Source of the DNA: Saccharina japonica
Lineage: Eukaryota > Sar > Phaeophyceae > Laminariales > Laminariaceae
Direction: 5' to 3'
Length of the DNA: 64,000 nt
NCBI GenBank assembly: GCA_008828725.1
Contig: MEHQ01004176.1
Coordinates: 1-64,000, forward strand
Positions 46,257 to 57,920 of this stretch are shown here, one piece after another. Position 1 is the stretch's first letter. Every line of letters begins with the position of its first letter. The position numbers were made by a program, and so were the translations under genes. Under the pieces are notes generated by a model, which was given only the letters and a program-made list of their open reading frames with translations, searched no databases and was not told the DNA's origin.

Positions 46257-46784
46257 GCAAGGTTCCCCTCCGGGACGTGCCTACGGGAGTGGCGCGAGAA
46301 ATAATTGGAAACCACACGCACACGATATCATATATATTACGACGTTCTAAAATATCTGCATATTACCGTACATACTTCCACATTAGACCCGTTTAGAACC
46401 GCATGTGCATTTTTAGGGACAAAACTTACTTGGAAATAGTGTCGGACCGTTACTATTGACTGAATCGTTTTAATTGATTTTCTTACTGATTCCGCCAAAC
46501 CTTGTACAATGTTTGTCAGCGTATGATACTCATGTACCAGGTATGTCTTTGTTGTGGCGCTCCAGGTGAAGGTCTTTCCCGCTCAAAACCAAGAACTTCA
46601 TACGAAAAAAGGGCTGAAAGCACTTCACGCGGACACACTGCACACCAACGTGACACACGAGACACAGTACAGCAGCTGCGGTACAGTACGTCGCAGTGAG
46701 ATAATATGATTGACATGCAGGCAAAACATAGGATGCACCGACATTGGGGTGGAACTCTCGATCACACTTATAATATTAATAATA

Positions 46785-47520
46785 AACCGACTTGGTTTTT
46801 GTGTCGGGATCAAAACGGACTTGATGTAAGTATAGGGGATCGAAATTTAATTGGTTTTCGTGAGGAGGCCGAAATGCCTTGGGTTTAGTGTGGGGGTCAA
46901 AATTGACCTGGTTTTGAGTAGGGGTGGTCGTAATCGACTTGCTTTTGGTCTGCGGGCCGAACATGACTTGTTTCTAGTGAGGGTTTCAATTGCCTTGGTT
47001 TATGTGTGGGTGGCTGAAATGCCTGTGCGGATCGAAATTGACTTGTTTTTTGTGTGAGTGGTCGAAATTGACTTGTTGTTTGAGTAGGCCGAAAATTACT
47101 CAGTTGTTGTGTGGGGAATAAAAACTTTATTTGATTTAATGTGTCGAAATTGACTTGGTGTTGGAGTGGGGGTCATAACAAATTACTGTTGGTTTTTTGT
47201 CTGGATGTGAATTGCATGGGGATTGAAATTGACTTGTGTTTTGTGCGGGCATCGAAATTGGCTTGGTTTTAGAATGGGAATCAAACTGACTCGATCTCAG
47301 TGTCAGCGTACAAATTAAGTTGGTTTTGTGTGGGGGGTCGAGAATTACTTGATTTTTGTGTCCAGTTCGAAATTGGCTTGGTATTTGTGCGGGGGGTCGA
47401 AATTGACTTGTTTTTTTGTGCCAGGGCCGAAAAAAACTTGGTTTTCGTGAAGGATCGAAGCTTACTTGATCTTTGTGTGCGGGCCTAATATAACTTGGTT
47501 TCGGTGTGCGGGATGAAAAA
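46785..47520. repeat. V minisatellite, about 30-bp unit (copy B, expanded)
   Basis: About two dozen degenerate units of the form GTCGAAATTGACTTGGTTTT with variable G runs. The 140-codon minus frame here (47136-47558) is the minisatellite read in reverse. Confidence 0.85.
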
Positions 47521-47949
47521 GTGCACCGTGCATTGTTAACCACTAACCCGCTGTTCAAATGACGAGATTTGATAGATGTTCGGTGTGGTGTGTTAGTGTA
47601 TGCAGCGCCTTACCTATATCAGCTGTGGATCTGCTGCACAGCAGCAGCAATATATTGTTGAACCTGTGGCAAAGCATGCATGCATACTATCAACAGTACA
47701 CAACAGCAGAGACCCCCAGCTCTACAGATCGCAGGGTCCCATAAAAAAAGCAACGACAGTACAGTAGTAGGGAGTCACAACAATACAGCGCGGACAAACT
47801 ACCGTGCGCATGACATCGCTTTCTGCTCTGCTGGCAGGGGATAGACGTGTAGAGCTTTGTAGCCAGCTGGTCGTAGCATGCACTCTGCGCTGTCCGTGGT
47901 GTCTGGGTTACATATATACACAATAACCCCCAAAACAATGTGAAAGCAA

Positions 47950-48030
47950 AGTAGACATCAAGTCGGTGAGTCTCGAAGTCACGAATTCGAACCGAAATTC
48001 GCGCATCGTGACCGTTTGACCATACTTCCA
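47950..48030 (-). ncRNA. tRNA-like (SINE head) sequence in V copy B
   Basis: On the minus strand, TGGTCAAACGG (48012-48022) fits the pol III A box TRGYNNARNGG. About 33 bases later CTTCGAGAC (47970-47978) fits the B box GWTCRANNC with one mismatch, in a T-arm-like stem (GTGAC/CTCAC, 7-base loop). Copy C has the B box perfect (GTTCGAGAC, 56946-56954) and the A box mutated. No acceptor stem closes, so it is not a working tRNA gene. Confidence 0.35.
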
Positions 48031-49158
48031 AAGATCCATATTATTATTGTTCGTGGCGTGTACAAGACACGCAACACACCGCACACACATGCACAGCAGC
48101 AGCACAAGAGACGTGGACATGTCTGATGACGGGTCGCAGCCTCCGATAAAGCAACTATTGTAGCCACAGCAGTACACCGCGAACCCGCCACATGCGCGTG
48201 ATGTTGCCTGCTGCTCCTGTTGCTGCTAACTGGGGTTATATTTATAGCAATGTTTGTGTTTTCTGCATGTTATCTGATGTCTAGATTTAGGGGTGGTGTG
48301 CTTGGGGCAAAAATCCAAAACATCGGAAATATAAGGACATTTGAGGTACTCATACGCAATCCAAACGGTCCTCACCTTTCCGTCCAGCGTGAGCCTGAAT
48401 CTGTCACAAAGCACACAGCACCAGCAAATAACGGAAGGTAGATAGATGGTGGACTACGGACCCCAGGCTCCGATGAAACAACTATTACACGACTACGCTC
48501 ATCTATAGTATTAAATGCTGCTATTCTGTCTGTCTGTCTGTCTGTCTGTATGTCTGTCTGTAATTGAACAGCGCTATCCAGAGCGATTCAGCCCCACCTG
48601 CCCCCATGGGTAGGGAGGCTGGGTGCCACAACCCGCAGAACACCGGGTCCCACGTCGCGCCGAGCCGTGGCCGTGGCGCAATCCCGATGCAGTTCTGGCA
48701 GCCATCTAGCCAGCCTACCTGCTGACTTACAATTTTTGAATTACTATTCTGGCAGCTGATTGGTTGCCCAAATCCATGCCAGTGGCTGCTGGCTCTTTCT
48801 AGAACATCGGTGCTGAAAAGAGCCACCGAGGTTCCGCCGAACCCGGGGAGGATAGGCTCCCATCCCCGTATCAGAAATCCCTCCATATCTCTACAACTCC
48901 GACCAACCGGGGACAAAAACGGCGATTTCCCGGGTCAACACTGCCCCGCACGGTATGGAAACCCCACCCCCATCAGTTGGTCACTGATTGGCTGAGACTC
49001 AGGGAGCCCGCGGCACCCGGGGACGATAAAGTCCCATCCCCGGATCAGATATCCTTCCATACATCTACAACTCCTACGACCCGGGGACGCAAACGAACAA
49101 CCCCCGGGTCGATACCGCCTCGAAAGGTGTGGAAACCCCAATACCACGGGCAAATTTT

Positions 49159-50935
49159 CAAGAGTACGCGCGGTAAAGGTCGGGAAGGGAAAATGTGGTC
49201 GGGGCGGGAACGGTACGGTACGGAAATGGGAAACCGTCATATTTTTCGTTCCCGACCGCGATTTCACGACATCGTCAGTTTCTGTTCCCGAGCTTTACCG
49301 TCCCGCGGTAATGGCCGTGTTCCCGTTCCCGACTGTTTCCCATCCCACTGTCTGCCCATTCTCGACTATTCCCGTCCCGCTGTCCGCCCAGTCCCGACTA
49401 TTCCCATCCCACTGTCATATAAGTGATTCCCGTCCCATCCCGACCATGGGGCACAGCTTGTCCCATCCCGCATCTCTATTGGGGCAGATATTCCCATTCC
49501 ATTTACCGCCGATTTCTTCGTTTTCCCATCGCATGACCATGGATGGATGCAAGTGCGTATACTGCATTTTTACTCGTATATTTCCGAACTATAAAAACAA
49601 ATCGCCTATTAGCCAAAGGTTATAGTACCACTTTGTGGCTCGTTCATAATCTTATCCGCAACATAGTGCCAAAGAAAATGAGTGTACCCCTCGTATGGAG
49701 CATAAAGTTGGCCACTATGTTCCCCAAGATTGAAAAATCCAACAAAAAGGGGTGTCTCGCAATCATCTGACCCCTGAGATGATGCCAGGCACAATACGCC
49801 ATTATCTTGGTTGGCTCTTTTATTGTTCCGCAAATATATACGATAATACATGCCTTGCACTATATACAAGAACGATACGTATAATATGTACGTATGAATT
49901 ACACCGGGTACGTATAAGAAAACGATACGTACCATATTTTGAATATATACGAGTACTATGTTGTTTTGGCCATAGGCACTGCTGCTGCACAGCCTTTATC
50001 TTTGGTTGGCGAAATAAAAGCCGGGAAGGAAAAGAGCCAAAAAGTGGTACTATAACGTTTGGTCTTTTTTCCTTTTTTTTCCCCCTCTCGTTTTATTTTT
50101 ATTTTGAACACGAACTTAAAATTTGTATCAACCATTCAATCGGCCTCGCTCACACTTCGCCATTTGAAATAATGGTACGTACGTATAAATAATCGTACAT
50201 TTGGGAAATTATTATGTCAAAAATAAAACCAACAAAGAAACCCACACCACCACCCGGCCCAAAGACAAAACATGGCATCAAGCATGGACGTTGTTGGGGG
50301 TGGAGGATCCCGGCGGATCTGCTTCGGCGCCTCAAGCAGCGCCAAAGCAATCCGCCCCGGTTCCTGCTCCTATTGGTAGTGTTCTCGCGAATGTTACACT
50401 CGTCCATCGTAGCATATCAATACGTCGAAGTCACAAGTCGGTAATATAACTAGACACGTAGAAGCTACGAGGAGTACTAGTAGTACTCGAAGAAGACTTT
50501 TGATTATATTTCTCTCTTTTCAGCCGTTGTCTCCAGCCTGTGTTCCCGACCGTGTTCCCAACCATTCTCGACTGCGTTTCCCGACTGCGTTTCCGGACCG
50601 TATTTCCGACCCGGTTCCCGACCTATTCCCGACCTATTCCCGACCTATTTCTGAACCGTTCACCGATCATTTCCCGTACCACCGAAAAATGATTCCCGTA
50701 CCGTACCGTACCGCCAAAAATCGGTTCCCGTACCGCCAAATAATCGTGTCTTCCCGTCCAATCCCGTCAACCAAATGGTTTCCCAACTTCCCGTCCCATT
50801 CCCGTCCCGCGGTAAACAGACGGGAACATTTTCCCATACCGCCCCTCGGGAAGACCCCAATTTTTTTCCGCCTGCGGCGGGCAAAACGGTCCCATCCCGT
50901 ACCGCGCGGTGCCTTCGGCACCGCGCGTACCCTTG
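49159..50935. mobile_element. hAT-type element hAT2 (1777 bp) inside H4
   Basis: The ends CAAGAGTACGCGCGGT (49159) and the complement of CAAGGGTACGCGCGGT (50935) are inverted. They are flanked by a perfect 8-bp TSD, CAAATTTT (49151-49158, 50936-50943). Subterminal zones (49190-49500, 50520-50900) are packed with TTCCCGTCCCG/TTCCCGTACCG-type motifs, as many hAT elements show for transposase binding. A GGTGCCTTCGGCACC hairpin lies at 50910-50924. No transposase frame. It contains MITE G1. Confidence 0.85.
49612..50064. mobile_element. Harbinger-like MITE G, copy G1 (inside hAT2)
   Basis: TIR GCCAAAGGTTATAGTACCAC and mirrored GTGGTACTATAACGTTTGGT then C. TTA (49609-49611) lies to the left and a diverged TTT to the right. 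453 bp. Inverted relative of G2 (62180-62582). A shared open frame (QDNGVLCLASSQGSDD...) is discussed under rejected items. Confidence 0.75.
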
Positions 50936-50943
50936 CAAATTTT

Positions 50944-53060
50944 ACGGTTGCCTGGCCCTCATAGAGCCAGCGTGCGGCGAGAATTGCCCCTCGGGGCAAC
51001 GTTGAAGTCCGGCGCACCCGGGGATGATAACTTCCTATCCCCGTGTCATGAATCCTTCCATACATCTACAACTCCAACAACCCGAGGACGAAAACAGACA
51101 TCTCTCGGGTCGATACCGCCCCGCAAGGTGTGGAAACCCCACCACCACTGGCTGATTGCTGATTTGGCTGGGGCGCTGAAGTTCCTAGAGCCAGCACGCA
51201 GCGAGGGTTGCCCCTCGGGGCAACAGTGAGGTCCCGCCGCACACGGGGATGATATGATCACATCCCCGGGTCAGAAATCCTTCCATACATGTACAACTCC
51301 AACGACCCGGGGACGCAAACGGACATCCCCCGGTTCGATACCGCCTCACAAGGTGTGGAAACCCCAATACCACGGGAACGTTTTCGGTTGCCTGGCCCTC
51401 ATAGAGCCAGCGTGCGGCGAGAGTTTCCCCTCGGGGCGTCCCACCGCACCCGGGGATGATAACTTCCTATCCCCGGGTCCTTAATCCTTCCATACATCTA
51501 CAACTCCAACAACCCGAGGACGAAAACAGACATCCCCCGGGTCGATACCGCCCCGCAAGGTGTGGAAACCCCACCACCACTGGCTGATTGCTGATTTGGC
51601 TGGGGCACTGAAGTTCATAGAGCCAGCACGCAGCGAGGGTTGCCCCTCCGGGCAACAGCGAGGTCCCGCCGCACACGGGGATGATATGATAACATTCCCG
51701 GGCCAGAAATACTTCCATACATCTACAACTCCAACGACTCGGGGACGCAAACGGACATCCCCCGGGTCGATACCGCCTCACAAGGTGTGGAAACCCCAAT
51801 ACCACGGGCTATTTTACGGTTGCCTGGCCCATATAGAGCCAGCGTGCGGCGAGAGTTGCCCCTCGGGGCCACGTCGAAGTCTCGCCGCACCCGGGGATGA
51901 TAATTTCCCATCCCCGGGTCGTACATCCTTGCATACATCTATAACTCCAACAACCCGAGGACGAAAACAGACATCTCCCGGGTCGATACCGCCCCTCAAG
52001 GTGTTGAAACCCCACCACCACTGGCAGATTGCTGATTTGGCTGGGGCGCTGGAGTTCTTGGAGCCAGCACGCAGCGAGGGTTGCCCCTCGGGGCAACAGC
52101 CAGGTCCCGCCGCACGCGGGGATGATATGATCCCATCCCCGGGTCAGAAGTCCTTCCATACATGTACAACTCCAAAGACCCGGGGACACAACCGGACACC
52201 GCCCGGGTCGATACCGCCTCACAAGGTGTTGAAACCCCAACCCCACGGGTTTTTTTGCGGTTGCCTGGCCCTCATAGAGACAGCGTGCGGCGTGAGTTGC
52301 CCCGGGGCAACGTCGAAGTCCCACCGCACCCGGGGATGATAACGTCTCATCCCCGGGTCGTACATCCTTCCACACATCTACAAATCCAACAACCCGGGGA
52401 TGAAAATGACATCCCCGGGCTCGATACCGCCCCACAAACACTACCACCATTGGCTGATCGCTGATTTGGCTGCAGCGCTGGAGCCGAGAGATCCAGCACG
52501 CAGAGAGGGTTACCCCTCGGGGCAACGGCGAGGTCCCGCCGCTCCAGGGGATGATATGATCCCACGCCCGGGTCAGAAGTCCTTCCATAAATTTACAACT
52601 CCAACGACGCCGTGGACGAAGCAATCACACCCCGGGTCGATACCGCCCCACAAGGTGTGGAAAACCCAACCCCACGGGCTAATTTTCGGTTGCCTGGCCC
52701 TCATAGAGCCAACGTGCGGCGAGAGTTGCCCCCCGGGGCAACGTCGAAGCCCCCCCGCACCCGGGGATGATAGCTTCCCATCCCCGGGCTAGAAATCCTT
52801 CCATGCATCTACAACTCCAACAACCCGGGGACGAAAACGGACATCCCTGGGGTCGGTACCGCCCCACAAGGTGTGGAAACCCCAACCCCACGGGCTGATT
52901 TACGGTTGGCTGTCTCTCATGGAGCCAGCGCGCGGCGCGAGTTGCCCCTCGGGGCAACGGCGAGGTCCCACCGCACCCGGGGATGATAACGTCGCATCCC
53001 CGGATCAGAAATCCTTGCGGAAAACTACAACTCCAATAACCCGGGGACGAAAACAGACAC
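50944..53060 (+). repeat. H4 internal array: strictly alternating A/B units
   Basis: About ten units of roughly 215 bp. B types (CGGTTGCCTGGCCCTCATAGA) are near 50945, 51388, 51818, 52257 and 52687. A types (CACTGGCTGATTGCTGATTT) are near 51150, 51580, 52020 and 52450. This gives a dimer period of about 430 bp. Frames of up to 271 codons on both strands come from the repeat and are not genes. Confidence 0.85.
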
Positions 53061-53196
53061 CCCCTGGGTCGATACCGCCCCTGGTTATTATTTTCCGGTT
53101 CAGAGTGGTACATCACAGCACATTGTTAATGCGAGTACTATGGGCAACGCAAAGCTAGCGCTACGGGCGGAGCCATGGCCGTACCGCTAGTTATAA

Positions 53197-53460
53197 TAAA
53201 AAAAGGAACAGCTTACCAATACGTACGTACAAATTAAGGCATCATGCAGAGAACCCCGGAAATCGTCTTTATAATCTCCCGCCGGAAAAAAAAAAACTTT
53301 GAGCCGCTTGCCACGCGACCTACAGTGTTCGGATCGAGCTCAAACCTCGACCAACGTGTCCGGACGGGCTTCCCGTGTCGACGCACTTAGCGTTTTCCCG
53401 AAAACTGCTCGTACGAAGATATATGTTCGAAAAAAGACGATTTCTTCACAACTATTTACA
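53197..53460. repeat. Family V, copy B, tail (after H4)
   Basis: It matches 27600-27830 and 57675-57900. The tail of the small conserved minus frame (stop at 53340-53342, ARPDTLVEV end) is kept. Compared with copies A and C about 190 bp is missing at the H4 junction. Confidence 0.7.
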
Positions 53461-55160
53461 GATACATCACATATACAGCCATCGGGCGAAATTTGTAAGG
53501 GTGCCATGCTATCGATGGGGGCCGAAAAGAGCAGGCAGCAGTCTATGAGGTTGCAAAAGGGGCTGAGTAAATGCAAATCTCCACGTACAAATAGACACCC
53601 AGAAGCATTAAGCGCGAAATTATTACTATGTATTGACTTTGTTCGCACTTCGGCATTTTTATCTTTTCCGACCTGGGGTATTTTTTCGTGCTCTCGGCCG
53701 CGGGGCACCCAGGGGGGGGCGCGTGTATACCACAGTGCAAGTGCGGCCCCCGGCCGAGGTCCGTGCGGCGTGCTCTGGGCCTTCAAAGACTCGAATTATG
53801 GCAAATAAACACGGGGAGACGTTCCGACAAGACACCGCCTCGCAACTGCCATGCAAAACCTGCCGCACGACTCTTTTTTTACCCGCATGATGAACTGCGA
53901 TTAATCGTTTATGCCCTGCCGCATAAAGGAAACACACAGCGCGCACCAGCACGAGAGAGCACGGACCACACCGACTTGACACTGAACGAGGCACACATCA
54001 AGCGTCGTGCAGCAGTAGTAGCTGATATATACCATGCTGCATGCGTCTGTGCAGCTCTTCCTGGGCTGTGTACAGCAAGTGTACGACGCTTGAAAAGTCA
54101 CATGCGCATTTTATGTAAATTTAGTTCCAACATGTTGGCATCTAAAAGTACATACACAGATCTACGTATGTCTGCGTATCATATATACGGGAACTATAGG
54201 CCGATCTACGGGTACTTCGGTACAGTAGTAGTACTACGGCTGTACGTCACGAATGAATGTTTCTAGTCTACACTACACGCCACAAAGAAGCCGAGGCGCC
54301 ACCGGAATATTGCAGAGCAGCACAGCAGTACGGCAGAAGAAGCTGCACAACACGCAGCAGACTCGATTCGAACTAATGTCTTTGTAACGGCTGTGGTGTC
54401 GTCTATGCGTGTGCAGGACCCATAGCCCACAGCTAGCAGGAGGAATCCAACAGGTCTAGTTGTGACACCTCCGAATTACTGCTGTGTTCTCTCTTTGTGT
54501 ATGTATGCGTGTATGCATGTATGATGCATGTGGGCGTGTCATCCTAAACACAACAAGGTGGGCGATTCCAACCAACGATCCCTCTAATTTCTGAAGTCCC
54601 CGCGCAGTACAGCAGCGGTGGAAAACAGCGAAACAGCTAATACCGGTCGCGGATACGGATAGCACTTCCTACTCGCCGAGTATTTGGGCCCCGTGCACCG
54701 GGGTACCCAGCTAATCGACGGGTACCCGAGTGTTAGACGAGTGCTCGGCTGCTAAACCGGTACCAGGGTAACCGACTAAAAGGTAGTGAATACTCGCATC
54801 TAGGGCCGGCGGACTCCTCGGGCAACAGCTCTATTATGATATGTTTGTTTGTGTACTCAGCTGAACAGCGCAGCACAGCCGTAATAACTGCATGTGTACT
54901 GCTGTGTGCACTCTACTCTCCAGCACGGCTGCTTTAAAGGTGCATGTTCTGTATAATCACTCGTTGTGTAATGTGTATTGTATGTGCTCTGTGATATATA
55001 TGCTTTCGGTACTGTTCTGTGTACAGTTGCTTCTGTTACTACAGTATGTGTGTACTCTGGACTCGGGGTGTACTGTGAATATACTCTCTGTACCCCATGT
55101 AATACTTGAGTACTCTGTTAAATATGCTGCTGTAGTGCAGTATTCTGTGAGTACTTGCTC
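53461..55160. other. No gene recognised
   Basis: Frames of 169 (53299-53808, +), 148 (53340-53786, -) and 192 codons (53688-54266, +) overlap on both strands. None has a domain I recognise. A patch with GGGTACCCAG, CGGGTACCCGAG and TACTCGCCGAGTA (54690-54740) is rich in small palindromes. Confidence 0.35.
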
Positions 55161-55170
55161 AGGGTCATTC

Positions 55171-55195
55171 CTAACAAAACAAAACAAAACAAAAC
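55171..55195. repeat. (AAAAC)n microsatellite
   Basis: About four AAAAC units. Confidence 0.85.
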
Positions 55196-55254
55196 GTTTG
55201 GTGGCATATATTTGATCGCAATGGCAAGATAACCCGATTCGTGACTTTCCAGGG

Positions 55255-55325
55255 CGTCCCCTGTGGCTTGGTAGGTGGTCCTCGTGCCTACAAAAATCAA
55301 TTACGTGGGTTCAATTCTCACCAAA
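55255..55325 (+). ncRNA. tRNA-like sequence (possible SINE head)
   Basis: GTTCAATTC (55309-55317) is a perfect B box. It lies in a 5-bp stem GTGGG/CTCAC (one G-T pair) with a 7-base TTCAATT loop (55305-55321), the shape of a tRNA T arm. Upstream TGGCTTGGTAGGTGG resembles a D-loop. The acceptor stem does not pair, so I read it as tRNA-derived rather than a tRNA gene. Confidence 0.35.
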
Positions 55326-55329
55326 AGCA

Positions 55330-56929
55330 CATACTCGTAGGGACTTTTTCTTGCGTAAAATTTGATTAGGGGAAAGCGTTCGAGCGTAAGTTAGCAATAT
55401 TCGATGAGAATCAACAATCAGTGGGAATGCTGTACCCTATGTGCGATAAAAAATAAAGGCACGCACCGGGGTGAAGAAGGGACAACACCTGCGAGCACGG
55501 CTTGTCAAGAAGCTGGGAAGTGAAAGTGATCTTAAAAAAAAAGAAAAGTATTGAAACGAAAATACCTGATAGCAGGTATGTCACAGTTTATGTCACGGTT
55601 GGTGACATGTTTTCAAACTTGAATAGATCCAAAAACATGTAAAATCCAAGAATCTGTGCGAATGGTGTGCGAGTGGGGCCGGGCCGAGCCGGGCACGTGA
55701 TACATTTTCAAATCACGAACCGAGACCCGATACAGCCTGTGACATTTCAATCTTCCGCGCAGTCGGTCCTGCCCGGCCGGCGAGATTCCAATCTCACTGG
55801 CCTTTTGCCCGGCCTCGCCCGGATTCGCAGGGTATTTTGCTTCGCTCTTTGTTCACGCTGTGTCGCCTCCTTCTCGAGATTTAGAGGCCGCAACGTCCAC
55901 GTTTGCCGGGTTGCGTGGGTTATACACAGTGCCTTTTTATCAGACGCATTAATTACAAAACAGTACGAGTAAAGCCACGACAGCTTGTCAAAGATCATGA
56001 TTTTGTTTTTTCAAGGTTGAAACAAAATGGTGTCAAGATTCACGAGTTCTTCGTGAGAATCTCCTACTCAACATAAATAATCACCATTCAACACAAATAC
56101 AGTAGCATTAGTGGGCGCCTGCAGCTAAGAAACCATGTGTCAAGAAAAATGACCTCAGCAAAGCACGAACAATTTCACAGGAATCGGTTCGTGTGCTGGT
56201 TATGAAGCATTGTCTTGCGGGGTTGTTGTTGATAGCTTACACGATATCTTATGTGATTGATCGGGCGGGCGTTTATAATTTTGAGAAGAATGCTAACCGG
56301 TTCGGGTGGTATACTGTGGGGGTGTGGTATACAAGATGTGGGTGTGTTATACACTTGGCATATGACACCTGGTATACGATACTCGGACGCACCTAATGAG
56401 AAAATTGCCACCAGTGGGATCGATTATAATCCTACACGAAATAGTTACATCAACATCGGAAACAAATAAAACATCGTGCCTGGACACCACACTGGAGTGT
56501 CTTTGACACCGGGAGCCCACTGTACCTCACATATAATATCATCGTGACAGTTTTTCGCTACGAGTGGCCCTCGCTAAGTCGTACTACTACTTTTTACTTA
56601 ATTAATACAGCAGCCAATGCCACTTATTCACTCCAAAAAGGGAACTATGAAGAACGTACCGTGTGATCACTTTTCAACTTCGACACCCCCGCGATTTCAA
56701 GTGACCAACATCCCGAAGGGGAACCTTCACCTTGTATATAAACAGATCTATTCTTTCACGATTAGAGGTCCGTAGTTACTCGATGCTCTTTGTCCGTACA
56801 GACCAACTGATACACAGCTCTTTGCAAACAGACCTTTTGTTTCGCAACCAGCCCTTCAAACAGGCCAACTGAGCTCTTCGCAAACAGCAACTGACGGCAA
56901 GTAAATTTCTATCCCCCACTAAAAAGGAA
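55330..56929. other. No gene recognised
   Basis: Frames of 101 (55667-55972, +) and 83 codons (55747-55998, -) overlap in opposite directions. A TGTCACAGTTTATGTCACGG phrase and a TTGGTGACATG phrase sit at about 55578-55610. No domains. Confidence 0.35.
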
Positions 56930-57920
56930 AAAATTATGAACGAGAGTCTCGAACTGACGACTTCAAACAAATAACCGGGCATCGGCACTCATTTGACCAT
57001 ATTACCAAAGATCCAAATACTTATTATACTGGCGTGCGTGTACAACACGCAGAGTGCGACCACCGCACATCACATGCACAGCAGCAGCACAGAGAGAACG
57101 TGACATGCCGATGACGGTCGCAAGCCTCCGATAAAGCAACTATCTGTGGAGCCACAGCAGTACAGCACGGAACCGCCACATGCGCGTGATGTTGCCTGCT
57201 GCTCTTTGCTGCTGCGGGGTTTTATGCAAGTTTGTTTGTGTTTCTTTGCATGTTATCTGATGTCTAAAAGTTTGGGGTGGTGTGCTTGGGGCAAAGAACC
57301 ACGAACATCGGATAAATATAATAACATTTGCGTACTCATACGCAATCAAAAACGGTCCTCTTACTTTCGGTCCACAGTGAGCCCTGAATCATGTCACTAA
57401 AGCACACAGCACACAGCAAATAGAAGGTAGCATAGATCGGTGGGGACTACGGACAGCAGCCTTGGATAAAACAACTACCTACAGCAGCAGTACAGCCCAG
57501 ATGGATGTGCCACTCACGCACGATGTTCCCTACTGGTGTTGGCGGCAACGCTGTAACGCCGTGCTCTGTGCATGTTGTCTGTTGTCTACTGGTATCTGGT
57601 ACATGTTTCTGGCCTGTGTGCATGTGAGAGAGCAAAAAACAGACAACATCTAAAAACAGAACATCGTTATTTACTGGCACTTACGTACGAAACACGGCCT
57701 CATGCAGAAANCCCGGGAAATCGGCTTATCCACTCCCGCGGGAAAAAAAACTTCGAGCGCCCGCCACGCGAGCCACAGAGCTCGGATCGAGCCNCAAACC
57801 TCGACCAATGTGTCCGGCCGGGCCTCCCGTGTCGGGGTACTTAGCGTTTTGCCGAAAAGCGCTCGCGCGGGGAGAAAAGTTGCGAAAAGTGCGAAAATTT
57901 CACAAACATAACTATACATA
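56930..57920. repeat. Family V, copy C (second half only)
   Basis: Collinear with the second half of copies A and B, including the tRNA-like block, the CCGATAAAGCAACTATC and CCACATGCGCGTGATGTTGC blocks, ACGATGTTCCCTACTGGTGT and the conserved tail. It lacks the minisatellite part. Contains two ambiguous bases. Confidence 0.7.
57794..57919 (-). CDS. Small conserved frame in V tail (copy C)
   Basis: The minus-strand counterpart of 27713-27838, of identical length, with ALFGKTLSTPTREARPD in its C-terminal half. The stop codon includes the ambiguous base 57794 (TGN, presumably TGA as in copies A and B). The frame is open upstream to an ATG at 58201, giving up to 135 residues. That extra part has no counterpart in copies A or B and is Leu/Ala-rich, so only the 41-codon part is supported. 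Function unknown. Confidence 0.28.

Larger units (their letters stand above)
46257..48500. repeat. Family V, copy B, first part
   Basis: Collinear with V copy A from CAAGGTTCCCCTCCGGGACG to the GATGAAACAACTATTACAC block, where Helentron H4 begins. V sequence resumes at 53197. Confidence 0.7.
48501..53190 (+). mobile_element. Helentron-like element H4, complete, split by hAT2
   Basis: The 5' end ATCTATAGTATTAAATGCTG is followed by a (CTGT)n microsatellite at 48526-48562. A 5' unique block follows (shared with H3 and H1), then the A/B array, and a 3' block with GGGCAACGCAAAGCTAGCGC leading to a mutated hairpin and CCGCTAG (53190). The 5' ATCTATAGTA and the complement of the H1 3' terminus (ATCTATACTAG) are near-identical, as expected for Helentron subterminal inverted repeats. 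Without hAT2 it is about 2.9 kb. It sits inside V copy B. Confidence 0.65.

Noticed and set aside
49200..50900. Coding region in the TTCCCGTCCCG-rich zones of hAT2
   Set aside because: These are short subterminal motif repeats in mirrored zones at both ends. The 154-codon frame is a Pro/Arg/Phe repeat reading.
51809..52624. 271-codon minus frame and 259-codon plus frame (51560-52339) in the H4 array
   Set aside because: Both strands are open over the same tandem repeat. The peptides are Pro/Gly/Arg/Ser-rich repeats that follow the 215-bp unit, and are broken in other units.
53688..54266. 192-codon plus frame
   Set aside because: Overlaps other open frames on both strands, has no domain, and its composition follows a GC-rich patch. 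Cannot be supported without homology or transcripts.
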